In this document: piece after piece, positions 1 to 6,504 of the stretch
How the letters are laid out: every line of letters starts with the position of its first letter
Numbering within the stretch: the first letter of the stretch is position 1
Assembly: GCA_947628025.1 (NCBI GenBank)
Contig: CANQYH010000107.1
Coordinates: 1 to 9,314 of the forward strand
From: an uncultured Lachnospiraceae bacterium
Lineage (GTDB): Bacteria > Bacillota > Clostridia > Lachnospirales > Lachnospiraceae
Length of the DNA stretch: 9,314 nt
Direction: 5' to 3'
Position numbers and translations under genes: made by a program
The notes under the pieces: model-generated
Told to the model about the DNA's origin: nothing
Seen by the model: only the letters and a program-made list of their open reading frames with translations
The model's database searches: none

Positions 1-104
1 GCACCTCAAAGACCAACGGGGAGATCCTCGACGAACTTCTGAACCGCTGGGAGGAAATGGGCTACCGCTTCGCCTCGCTGGATGAGCTGGCGGCAAGCGA
101 ATGA
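1..104 (+). CDS. Polysaccharide deacetylase, C-terminal end only (partial)
   Basis: The first 104 bases carry an open frame, read from base 3, that ends at TGA 102-104. Its 33 residues begin TSKTNGEILDELLNRW and end in GYRFASLDELAASE. This pattern of 'SKTN...ILDELL..W...GY.F.SLDEL' resembles the last helix and strand of NodB-type polysaccharide deacetylases, notably the PdaA-like de-N-acetylases that remove acetyl groups from peptidoglycan. The catalytic metal-binding motifs lie outside the window, so the subclass is inferred from the tail alone. The gene converges on the AraC regulator gene with only 35 bp between stop codons. The only structure in that gap is a 4-bp stem at 109-119 followed by TTTT, too weak to call a terminator. 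No other gene in the window is on this strand. Confidence 0.62.
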   Translation, partial: TSKTNGEILDELLNRWEEMGYRFASLDELAASE

Positions 105-139
105 CGGAGCCGCCGCGGCGTTTTCCAAAAACAGGCCGC

Positions 140-2260
140 CTACATTCTCTTCATATTGATATATTTCTGCGGAGTTACGCCCACATACTTCACGAACGCT
201 CTCCGGAACGAAGTCTCATAACCGCACTGACGGGCCACATGGATCATATCATAGTCGCCCTCGTCGATGCGGTTTTTCGCCGTCTCCACCCGCAGCATCT
301 GCAGGTAATCGACGAAATTCATATTGACGGTCTCTTTAAAGATTTTCGATACCATGGGTCTGGAGATGCCGAAATGATCCGCGATCTCCTGCTGGGACAA
401 AGACAACGACGTAAAATGTTCCTCCACATAGCGGACCAGCCGGCCGCCGACCGTCACGAACCGGTTCCGGCCGTTATAGGCCTCTTCGATCTGCCGCAGC
501 CGCCGTTTCAGCAATTCCCACAATTCCTCCGTGTCGCCCGCGTCGATCAGGCGCTGCCGCTCCGACATGCTCCCGTTCCACTCCAGCTCAAAATCCAGAG
601 CGTACCGGTACAATGTCTCGTAGATCACCCCGGTCACCTTATGTTCCATCTCCGGCGGGACTCCCATACGGCGGTTTTCCTCTTTCACCTCGCCGATCAC
701 CTGCTCTACCTCCGCGAAATTGCCCCCCCGCAGGCTCTTGATCAGTTTCAGTTCCATGTCAAACGGATAATAATAGGCGGTCCCGATCTCCTCCAGCCGG
801 TCCCCGTTCATCTGTTCTTTTACCTCCCGGTAGGAACGGTGGATCCCTTTAAAGCCCTCGTGGACGCCTCCGGCGAAGAGCCGCGCTTCCGAGGTCCCGG
901 ACCTTTCGTCCGCCGTCCTGCGGATACGGTCCGCCTGCTCCGACAGCTTCTGCGCGCCGCCCTCCGCCGCCAGGATCAAAAGCATACGTCCCTCCATAAA
1001 CGAGGTCAGGACAATGATCCCCTCCCGGTAACATTCCACCTGCAGCTTCAGCACATATTCCGTAAATTCTTTATACTCCTCGCTGTCGGGCCGGACGCCG
1101 GAGAAAGCCATGACCTGGTAGCTCATATCCTGCTTTAGCTCCGTATGGAATTTCTGAACGTATTCATCCACATTTTCCTCGTCGAACGTGCCGTTTAAGA
1201 GACTGGCGTAAAAACTGTCCTGACCGATCCGGTAATACTGGTTGGCCAGCTCCTCCATGCCCTCTTTCTGGTTCCGCATGTCGACGAACACATTCTCTAC
1301 TTCCCGCAGGCCCCAGAACCGCTCCCGGACATTCATGCCCAGCCGTTCCATCAAAACCGCCACGGGCCGGTAAGTCAGCCTGCACAGCAGATAAGCCAGG
1401 AGCACCACCGCGGCGGCATACAGAAAGAGCCCCAGGACAAGGATGCTCAGATTTCTGAAAGGATCCGGATAGGAACTCATCCTGACGGAAAACAGATACT
1501 CCCACTGATACAGCGCGGAATGGATCACGATATCGACGGTATCCCCCTCCGCCAGGTCCCGGGACTGGTACTCATAGATCACCTGGTCTCCCTGGCGGAT
1601 CTGGAAGCGTTTCGAATAGACCAGGTTGGCCCCGAGGAATTTGTTGAACTGCTGCTCGTCCACCAGCACAAAAAGCACCATCCTGGACGCCTCGTCGTAG
1701 TCGATCTGCCGCAGGATGCAGAAATCCCAGCCGTTCGTTTCCCTGTCCCCGGGCGAAAACAGGACCTGCGAATTGTACTTGTCTTTCAGTTCCTCCTGGA
1801 TCCGGCCCAGCAGGTCCTGCTCCAGGCCGACCGACCGGAAATAGCTCTCGCAGCTGCGCAGATCTTTCCGGTCCACGGCCAGATTCTGCCGGGGAAGCAG
1901 TATGGCCGTCGAGCGGGCGATCCGCAGCACGTCGTTAAACACGCCCAGTTCCCGGTAGATCGCTTTCCGGTCAAAATAATCCAGTTTCTCATGCATGATC
2001 TCCGACTCGGAGGACAGGTAAGGGGACCAGCTGGCGGAATCTACGCAGATGGCCACCAGCTCGATCGTACTGAACCGGTCGTCGATGGACTGGGCCATCA
2101 GCTGGGCAGACGCCTGTATCTCTTTCATCTCCTCCGCTTTTCTCCGTTCCTCTCCCCGGTACAGAAAAAAAAGACAAAGACCCAGCAGGATCACGGCGGA
2201 GCCAAACATGTAGATCAAAAACGTATCTCTGAAAAACCGGTCTTTCCAATATCTCTGCAT
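140..2260 (-). CDS. Membrane-anchored AraC-family transcriptional regulator with extracellular sensor domain
   Basis: This 706-residue protein is probably a one-component regulator that senses a ligand outside the cell and binds DNA inside it. Residues about 14-34 form the first membrane helix and about 271-293 the second. The roughly 235 residues between them would be extracellular, with a size and position typical of Cache-like sensors. After the second helix, RLTYRPV resembles the start of a HAMP-like segment. The motif GGVHEGFKGIHRSYREVKEQM region at about 464-484 resembles the stretch before the DNA-binding domain in YesN/YtdP-type regulators. The last 100 residues are a two-helix-turn-helix AraC domain: first HTH about 621-641 (ISRPMVSKIF), second about 670-693, ending in GVTPQKY. 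The gene is last in the transporter operon, 150 bp after the binding-protein gene. The ATG follows GAAGGG with a short gap. B. subtilis YtdP, beside ytcP and ytcQ, is a known analogue. The likely targets are the repeats at 6231-6531 (inference). Confidence 0.9.
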   Translation of the reverse strand: MQRYWKDRFFRDTFLIYMFGSAVILLGLCLFFLYRGEERRKAEEMKEIQASAQLMAQSIDDRFSTIELVAICVDSASWSPYLSSESEIMHEKLDYFDRKAIYRELGVFNDVLRIARSTAILLPRQNLAVDRKDLRSCESYFRSVGLEQDLLGRIQEELKDKYNSQVLFSPGDRETNGWDFCILRQIDYDEASRMVLFVLVDEQQFNKFLGANLVYSKRFQIRQGDQVIYEYQSRDLAEGDTVDIVIHSALYQWEYLFSVRMSSYPDPFRNLSILVLGLFLYAAAVVLLAYLLCRLTYRPVAVLMERLGMNVRERFWGLREVENVFVDMRNQKEGMEELANQYYRIGQDSFYASLLNGTFDEENVDEYVQKFHTELKQDMSYQVMAFSGVRPDSEEYKEFTEYVLKLQVECYREGIIVLTSFMEGRMLLILAAEGGAQKLSEQADRIRRTADERSGTSEARLFAGGVHEGFKGIHRSYREVKEQMNGDRLEEIGTAYYYPFDMELKLIKSLRGGNFAEVEQVIGEVKEENRRMGVPPEMEHKVTGVIYETLYRYALDFELEWNGSMSERQRLIDAGDTEELWELLKRRLRQIEEAYNGRNRFVTVGGRLVRYVEEHFTSLSLSQQEIADHFGISRPMVSKIFKETVNMNFVDYLQMLRVETAKNRIDEGDYDMIHVARQCGYETSFRRAFVKYVGVTPQKYINMKRM

Positions 2261-2266
2261 GATTCC

Positions 2267-2309
2267 CTTCGCTTTCTTTTGTCGGCTGCTGAGCCTCTTC
2301 GCTTTCTTT
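2267..2309 (-). repeat. Pair of 13-bp direct repeats, 30 bp apart, before the AraC gene
   Basis: The 13-mer CTTCGCTTTCTTT occurs at 2267-2279 and again, identical, at 2297-2309, with a period of exactly 30 bp. On the coding strand it reads AAAGAAAGCGAAG, and the copy nearer the gene runs into the GAAGGG that serves as ribosome binding site for the regulator ATG at 2260. It could be an operator used by the regulator on its own gene, or a small duplication of the ribosome-binding region. It does not resemble the CAGAACA element found upstream of the operon. Confidence 0.5.
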
Positions 2310-2324
2310 CCCGGACCCGAAACA

Positions 2325-2356
2325 CGGCGGACGCAGCTTTTTAGCCGCCTCCGCCG
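2325..2356 (-). other. Stable intergenic stem-loop between binding-protein and regulator genes
   Basis: On the transcribed strand this 32-base segment folds into a 14-position stem with an AAAA loop. The outer seven pairs (CGGCGGA with TCCGCCG) are perfect. One G-G mismatch and one G-U pair lie inside, and GCT-AAAA-AGC closes the loop. It begins 54 bases after the binding-protein stop codon. The bases after it (TGTTTCGGG) form only a poor U-tract, so it is not a clean rho-independent terminator. More likely roles are protecting the 3' end of the binding-protein message, or partial termination that keeps regulator levels below transporter levels. Both are inferences. Confidence 0.6.
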
Positions 2357-2410
2357 GTCGTCCCGTTCACAGAGCGTTTCCCGATATGGTTCCTATGGGT
2401 TCCGGATCAT

Positions 2411-4129
2411 TTACTGTTTCGCACGGTCATAGCGGGCCTGCGTGATCTGAATCAGCTCGTCCAGTCCCAGCTTCTGCATATCCGCGATGTAGCTGTCCCA
2501 GTCGTCCATGGACTGCTCTCCCATAATCAGCTTGGTCAGAAGTTCGGAATAATACGTATCCAAATCTGCCTTGATATCGGCGCTTCTCTGGGTCTCCTCG
2601 TCGGTAGCGGCCAGAAGCCTGCTGCTCGGACTCAATCTCGTCAGTTCATACTTGCCGGGATTCTCAAATACCTCCCGGATAGCGGCCGCTTTCGCGAAAA
2701 ATCCGCCCGATTCGATGCGGGACAGCTCCAGGTTCCGGTCCACATACTCCATTCTCGGCAAGCCGCCGGCGTAGGTCCAAAGGGCCGCGCCTTTATATAC
2801 GATCTTCACTTCGTCGTTATCGCTGCCCGCATACGCGATCATGCTTCCGTCTTCCACATCAAAGGAAAAGCCCTCGATGCCGAACTCCGTCAGCGTACTG
2901 TACTCCTCGCTGGAAAGATAATCCAGCAGCCGGCCGACCGCCGCCTGGTTCGCCTGGGTGGTAAAGCCATACTCGACGCTGCTGCTCTTATTCACGCCGT
3001 CCTGGATCGCCAGCACCGGTTTCACGCCGTCTTGAGGATCGCAGGAAATGCCCACATATTCCGCCCCTGCTTCTCCCTCCGGGATGATGACGCCGACTTC
3101 GTCGCCGAGGCCCGCCCAATACGTTGCGATCAGACCCAGACGGTTCTCGATCTTCGCCTCCGAACCGCCCTCAGACATATCCAAAAGCCCCGCGTCGTAG
3201 AGGCGTTTCATAAACAGGATATAATCTTTCACGCCGGCCTGGTACCAGGGAGACGTGACGACGTCGGAATCGTAACCGTCAAAGCAGACCAGATCGGTGC
3301 CCAGACCGAACATCTGCGCGATGCCGTTGCTGAATCCGCTCAGAGAGACCCGGACGACCTCGTCGGGCAGCCCGTTTGTATTCACATCCTGGGTCTGGAA
3401 TGCCTGCAGCGCGTCGAACAGTTCATCCGTCGTCTTCGGCATCGGCAGGTTCAGCTTATCCAGCCAGTCTTTGCGGATCGAAGCCGAACGGATACTGCCC
3501 CACGGCTGGCCCTTATAATCGCCGATGGTCAGCGGACCGATCCAGTAGACGTTGCCGTCCTCCAAAGCGTTAAGATTTTCCACCGCGCCATATCCGGTGG
3601 TGAAGAATTCCTTGGTCGTATCCTGCGAATACTGCTCCCAGATCTGATTGATGGGAGCCAGGATCCCCTGCTTGACCAGGTTCAGACGCGTCTTACTGTC
3701 CACGTCCTGAAGATTGATCATATCGCAGTTGAGACCCGCCGCGATCTGGGTCTGCACCACGGTCGCATACTGATCCGATGCGATCAGGTCCATCTCCAAT
3801 TTGATCCCGTGCTCCAGCAGATCATCTGTCAGACGCTGCCAGAGCGTGCTGCCCCCGTTGATCCAATCCGACAGGTACACGATCTTTCCGTCGTCAAGCG
3901 TAGACGACTGGTCGACCGCCAGGATACGGATCACGTCCGGCTCGGCCGTCGCAGCCGCGCCGGCGCCGCCTGCCGCCTGTGTCCCGCCCGCGGCCGTTGT
4001 CTGAGCCGCCGCGGCCGCTGTTGTCGCCGCCGTCGTGGAATTCCCCGCATTCCCGTCTGAACCGCAGGCCGCCAGCCCCATCGTCATCGCCGCCGCCAGT
4101 ATAACAGCCAAAACCTTTTCCTTTTTCAT
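2411..4129 (-). CDS. Extracellular solute-binding lipoprotein, LplA/YtcQ type
   Basis: This 572-residue lipoprotein should capture the substrate, probably an oligosaccharide, outside the cell and hand it to the two permeases encoded just upstream. The signal peptide ends in a lipobox LAAC with the lipidated cysteine at residue 22. A low-complexity linker rich in Thr, Ala and Gly follows (about 27-63), as expected for a tether on a Gram-positive surface. Residues 219-257 carry the signature of the LplA family: RKDWLDKLNLPMPKTTDEL, then a calcium-loop-like D-x-N-x-N-G-x-x-D-E at 248-257. Length is normal for the family. The start ATG has a strong AGGAGGGG site upstream. The gene follows the second permease after an 81-bp AT-rich gap and precedes the AraC gene. 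The substrate is not determined: LplA-family members serve varied plant, host or microbial glycans, and no glycoside hydrolase lies nearby to hint. Confidence 0.93.
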   Translation of the reverse strand: MKKEKVLAVILAAAMTMGLAACGSDGNAGNSTTAATTAAAAAQTTAAGGTQAAGGAGAAATAEPDVIRILAVDQSSTLDDGKIVYLSDWINGGSTLWQRLTDDLLEHGIKLEMDLIASDQYATVVQTQIAAGLNCDMINLQDVDSKTRLNLVKQGILAPINQIWEQYSQDTTKEFFTTGYGAVENLNALEDGNVYWIGPLTIGDYKGQPWGSIRSASIRKDWLDKLNLPMPKTTDELFDALQAFQTQDVNTNGLPDEVVRVSLSGFSNGIAQMFGLGTDLVCFDGYDSDVVTSPWYQAGVKDYILFMKRLYDAGLLDMSEGGSEAKIENRLGLIATYWAGLGDEVGVIIPEGEAGAEYVGISCDPQDGVKPVLAIQDGVNKSSSVEYGFTTQANQAAVGRLLDYLSSEEYSTLTEFGIEGFSFDVEDGSMIAYAGSDNDEVKIVYKGAALWTYAGGLPRMEYVDRNLELSRIESGGFFAKAAAIREVFENPGKYELTRLSPSSRLLAATDEETQRSADIKADLDTYYSELLTKLIMGEQSMDDWDSYIADMQKLGLDELIQITQARYDRAKQ

Positions 4130-4210
4130 AGTATCCCCTCCTATAATTTAATCATATATTGTTTTTTCATAAATAACCAGACATAATCTTTCATAAAAGC
4201 ACGATTTTTT
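4130..4210 (-). other. AT-rich spacer before the binding-protein gene, with a 9-bp direct repeat
   Basis: This 81-bp gap is clearly more AT-rich than the coding sequence around it. TTTCATAAA occurs at 4165-4173 and 4189-4197, a period of 24 bp. On the coding strand a TATGAT (4151-4156) could be a -10 box, but I see no convincing -35 at the right distance. The strong AGGAGGGG ribosome binding site lies at its gene-proximal end. It could host a weak internal promoter or mRNA processing site that boosts the binding protein relative to the permeases, but the sequence does not prove either. Confidence 0.35.
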
Positions 4211-5113
4211 TCATTCTTTGAGGGATCCCAAAACCATTCCCTTTACAAAATACCGCTGAAAGAACGGATAGGTCGCCAGCACCGGAAGCGATGTGAAAAT
4301 GATCATCGCGTACTGGAGCTGGGCGTTGCTCAGGGCTCTGAGCGCCGCTTCTCTGGCCGCCTCCGGATCCATTACCTGGGAAAGCGTCTGCGAGGACGTC
4401 ACCAGGACCCGTCTCAGAAAGAGCTGCAGAGGCTGCCATTCCGTGTGGGGCAGATAGATCATCGCGCTGAACCAGCTGTTCCAGGTACCGACGATGGTAT
4501 ACACCGCGACCACCGCGAAGATCGGCTTGCCCAGAGGCAGGAACACGTTGGTCAGCACCTGGATCACGCCTGCCCCGTCGATCCTGGCCGCGTCCACCAG
4601 CGAGTCCGGGATGGTCCGGAAGAAAGACCGGATCAAAATGATGTCCCAGATGGAAAACGCCGCCGGTATGATCTGCGAGAGCGTGCTGTCGTAAAGGCCC
4701 ATCTTCAGGATCAGCAGGAAACGCGGGATCATCCCGCCCGAAAAATACATGGGGATCAGCAGGAACATGGTCAGATATTTCCTGCCGAGCAGGTTTTTAT
4801 TGCTCAGCCCGTACGCCACCAGCGTGCAGGTCGTCACCACCAGGACCGTGTTGCAGACTACGTAAAGGAACGTATTCGCATAGGCCCTCCAGATCTTCGT
4901 ATCTTTCAGCAGGAGCTGATAGGCCGCCAGATTAAAGCCCTTGGGCCAGACGTACACTTTCATGCTGGCCGCGTACTGCGGTTCGCTCAGCGACAGGATC
5001 AGCACATAATACATCGGATACAGCGCGATAAACGCCGTCAGGCCCGCCAATATGTATAAAAGCACCGTGATCGCGGGATTGCCCTCCCGGACCTTGTTTT
5101 TGTTTTTTTTCAT
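4211..5113 (-). CDS. ABC transporter permease, LplC/YtcP type (carbohydrate uptake CUT1 family)
   Basis: This 300-residue integral membrane protein is one of the two permease halves of the importer. About six hydrophobic segments are visible, the first at about 15-40 and others near 82-102, 115-135, 150-165, 195-215 and 268-285. The cytoplasmic EAA loop that docks the ATPase is at 174-194, in the variant DAARIDGAGVIQVLTNVFLP, with the Gly at 180 and the closing LP conserved. The C-terminal QRYFVKGMVLGSLKE is characteristic of this family ('QKYFVKGVMIGSLKG'-like). The stop is 81 bp before the binding-protein gene, and the start is 19 bp after the other permease stop, so translation is probably coupled. 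The start ATG is preceded by GAGGGGG. No ATPase gene is present, as is usual for this subfamily, which commonly borrows an MsmX/UgpC-type ATPase (family knowledge). Confidence 0.94.
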   Translation of the reverse strand: MKKNKNKVREGNPAITVLLYILAGLTAFIALYPMYYVLILSLSEPQYAASMKVYVWPKGFNLAAYQLLLKDTKIWRAYANTFLYVVCNTVLVVTTCTLVAYGLSNKNLLGRKYLTMFLLIPMYFSGGMIPRFLLILKMGLYDSTLSQIIPAAFSIWDIILIRSFFRTIPDSLVDAARIDGAGVIQVLTNVFLPLGKPIFAVVAVYTIVGTWNSWFSAMIYLPHTEWQPLQLFLRRVLVTSSQTLSQVMDPEAAREAALRALSNAQLQYAMIIFTSLPVLATYPFFQRYFVKGMVLGSLKE

Positions 5114-5132
5114 CCCATATCCCCCTCGTATT

Positions 5133-6101
5133 CTACCATAATCCTACGTCCGCCAGCCGGTTGCTGACTTTATTTGCCAGATACGTAAGGGTAAACGCGA
5201 TGATGGAAGTAAATATCCCCGCGGCCGTCGTATAACTGTACTGTCCCTCCAGGATCCCCAGCCGGTAGGTATAGGTCCCGATCACGTCCGCCACGTCGTA
5301 AGTCGCCGGCAGATAATACAGAAGAATAAAATCCGAATTGACCGACAGGATGTGGCCGACGGTAGTGATCAGTTTGATCGCGATGACCGGCTTGATCCCC
5401 GGCAGCGTAATGTGCCAGGCCTGCTGCCAGCGGTTGGCCCCGTCCAGTTTGGCCGCCTCGTAAAGTCCCGGATCGATGGCCGATATGACGGAGCAGTACA
5501 GGATGCTCCCGAAACCGAAGCCTTTCCATACGTTGGTAAACGTGTAGACCCAGGGGAACGCGGCCGAATTCACGCGCCAGTTCTGCCTGGGCAGGCCCAG
5601 AAATGTCAGAAAATTCGTGAGCATTCCGTTCACATCCACAAACGAGATCACCATGCCTGCCACGACGACCATCGAGATAAAGTGCGGCATATAGCTGATG
5701 GTCTGGACCGCTTTCTTAAACCGGACGTGCCGGATCTGGTCCAGCAGCAGCGCGAACAAAATCGGCGCGGTAAATCCAAAGACCAGCTCCATAAGGCTCA
5801 GCGTTATCGTATTTTTCAGCAGGCGCCGGAAATAATAGCCTCCGACAAACTGCTTGAACCATTTAAGCCCTACCCATTTCACGCCGCTCCCTAAAAACGA
5901 CGACCCCGGCACATAGTCCTGAAACGCGATGACCACTCCGTACATCGGCAGATAACAGAACGTAAAGATCAGGATCAGCGTCGGCAGCATCAGCGCGTAG
6001 ATCTGGATGTTTTCCTTTATGATCCCTCTTCCGTAGTGTTTTCGTTTGATCTGGTTTTTCACCTCCTTTTCTCCATTCCCGATCTTTTTCCTGCGAAGCA
6101 T
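5133..6101 (-). CDS. ABC transporter permease, LplB/YteP type (carbohydrate uptake CUT1 family)
   Basis: This 322-residue integral membrane protein is the first gene of the transporter operon and the partner of the YtcP-like permease. The N-terminus is basic and cytoplasmic (1-33). The first membrane helix, YALMLPTLILIFTFCYLPMY, spans about 35-54. Further hydrophobic segments lie near 98-120, 141-155, 185-207, 237-262 and 292-310. The EAA loop EAAKLDGANRWQQAWHITLP is at 215-234. DVIGTYTYRLGI at about 272-283 and the closing NKVSNRLADVGLW match the LplB pattern. The ATG at 6101 follows a textbook AGGAGGT with 7 bases between. A second AGGAGGTG lies inside the gene (6060-6067), but it overlaps codon 14 and has no start codon at a workable distance, so the upstream ATG is chosen. 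Transcription should come from the promoters at 6192-6221 and 6416-6445. Confidence 0.94.
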   Translation of the reverse strand: MLRRKKIGNGEKEVKNQIKRKHYGRGIIKENIQIYALMLPTLILIFTFCYLPMYGVVIAFQDYVPGSSFLGSGVKWVGLKWFKQFVGGYYFRRLLKNTITLSLMELVFGFTAPILFALLLDQIRHVRFKKAVQTISYMPHFISMVVVAGMVISFVDVNGMLTNFLTFLGLPRQNWRVNSAAFPWVYTFTNVWKGFGFGSILYCSVISAIDPGLYEAAKLDGANRWQQAWHITLPGIKPVIAIKLITTVGHILSVNSDFILLYYLPATYDVADVIGTYTYRLGILEGQYSYTTAAGIFTSIIAFTLTYLANKVSNRLADVGLW

Positions 6102-6191
6102 TCAAAATACCTCCTTTCCCTCATTTTGCTTCTCTCCTCTTCACGCCGCGCCTCGCGCAGCCGGGCCGCAGCGGTCCGAGATGATGCTTTC

Positions 6192-6221
6192 AGTATAATG
6201 TCCCGGAAATCCGAAATTCAA
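6192..6221 (-). promoter_or_regulatory. Proximal promoter of the transporter operon
   Basis: On the minus strand a -35 TTGAAT (6216-6221) and a -10 TATACT (6192-6197) are separated by 18 bp. The -10 matches the sigma-A consensus at five of six positions and the -35 at four. The predicted start is near 6185, giving a leader of about 85 bases to the permease ATG. A pair of direct repeats abuts it upstream with 9 bp to the -35. That is the usual layout for activation by an AraC-family protein and suits a promoter with an imperfect -35 and a slightly long spacer. Confidence 0.65.
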
Positions 6222-6230
6222 TTCCCAGAA

Positions 6231-6257
6231 TGTTCTGAAAGAATCAAAATGTTCTGA
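6231..6257 (-). promoter_or_regulatory. Operator: proximal pair of CAGAACA direct repeats
   Basis: TGTTCTGA occurs at 6231-6238 and 6250-6257, 19 bp apart. On the transcribed strand it reads TCAGAACA, followed by TTCT or TTTT. The inner copy ends 9 bp from the proximal -35 box. The inner copy also sits in an inverted repeat, CAGAA-TG-TTCTG (6226-6237), but the other copies do not share that symmetry, so the direct repeat is the conserved feature. Paired direct repeats about two helical turns apart beside the -35 fit an AraC-family dimer. The regulator encoded at the end of the operon is the obvious candidate, by inference. Confidence 0.65.
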
Positions 6258-6398
6258 ATCGTCGTGCAGCTCCTGCGTTCCGGCCTGCAGGCGCTGTTTT
6301 CCGCTCCCCGTCCGTTCCCCTCTCCTTTCCCTCTGTTTGTCCGGCTTTCCAGCGTCCCGGTCCGTCCGACCCTGTTCCGCCGTCAGATATATCCTCGT

Positions 6399-6412
6399 TT
6401 TATCGCGATAAA
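6399..6412. promoter_or_regulatory. Perfect 14-bp palindrome over the distal promoter start site
   Basis: TTTATCGCGATAAA is its own reverse complement. It lies 3 bp downstream of the distal -10 box (6416-6421), so it would cover the predicted transcription start near 6409. That is a standard position for a repressor operator. The central CG is a feature of many LacI-family operators, but the flanks do not fit the catabolite (cre) consensus well and I cannot name a regulator. No matching palindrome is present at the proximal promoter. Confidence 0.5.
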
Positions 6413-6415
6413 TTC

Positions 6416-6445
6416 AGTATATGCTCCCATTATTCGCACTTTCAA
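6416..6445 (-). promoter_or_regulatory. Distal promoter of the transporter operon
   Basis: On the minus strand a -35 TTGAAA (6440-6445) and a -10 TATACT (6416-6421) are separated by 18 bp, the same spacing as the proximal promoter. The bases after the -10 are GAA in both. A CAGAACA repeat pair lies exactly 9 bp upstream, again as in the proximal copy. A transcript from here would have a leader of about 310 bases and would read through the proximal operator and promoter. Confidence 0.62.
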
Positions 6446-6454
6446 CTAACAAAA

Positions 6455-6480
6455 TGTTCTGAGAGATACAAAATGTTCCT
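6455..6480 (-). promoter_or_regulatory. Operator: distal pair of CAGAACA direct repeats
   Basis: ACAAAATGTTC is repeated with a period of 19 bp, giving TGTTCTGA at 6455-6462 and TGTTCCT at 6474-6480. The transcribed strand reads CAGAACATTTTG and GGAACATTTTG. The spacing between copies and the 9-bp gap to the -35 at 6440-6445 are identical to the proximal pair. The outer copy is the weakest, with one change in the core. Confidence 0.65.
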
Positions 6481-6504
6481 TTTTCACGAAAAGAGCGTCT
6501 TTTT

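Larger units (their letters stand above)
6111..6333 (-). repeat. Duplicated 12-bp RBS sequence (6111-6122 and 6322-6333)
   Basis: CTCCTTTCCCTC occurs identically at 6111-6122 and 6322-6333. On the transcribed strand it is GAGGGAAAGGAG. The first copy is the ribosome binding site of the LplB-like permease. The second, 211 bp upstream in the leader of the distal promoter, is not followed by a start codon at a usable distance. A CAAA precedes the 12-mer two bases upstream in both copies, extending the similarity to 16 of 18 positions. With the duplicated promoters 224 bp apart, this suggests the leader was duplicated as a unit. Confidence 0.55.

Noticed and set aside
105..139. Terminator between the deacetylase tail and the AraC gene
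   Set aside because: The only stem (GCCG-CCG-CGGC, 109-119) has four pairs, and the following TTTT is short. It is too weak to call.
101..1138. Long plus-strand open frame opposite the 3' half of the AraC gene
   Set aside because: It lies antisense to a gene with clear domains, has no convincing ribosome binding site and reads as a His/Arg/Pro-rich shadow frame of GC-rich coding DNA. The same holds for 1520-2344, 3032-4060, 4445-5059, 5352-5894, 7231-8013 and 8027-9004.
2385..2403. Tandem near-repeat TATGGTTCC / TATGGGTTCC after the binding-protein stop
   Set aside because: The repeat is short and imperfect with only two copies and no associated element. Chance is a sufficient explanation.
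6060..6067. AGGAGGTG inside the 5' end of the LplB-like gene as an alternative start
   Set aside because: The GTG (codon 14) overlaps the Shine-Dalgarno sequence, and no start codon follows at 5-10 bases. The ATG at 6101 has its own strong site.
6399..6412. Reading the palindrome as a CcpA cre site
   Set aside because: It has a central CG, but the TG...CA outer bases and the spacing of the cre consensus are not matched.
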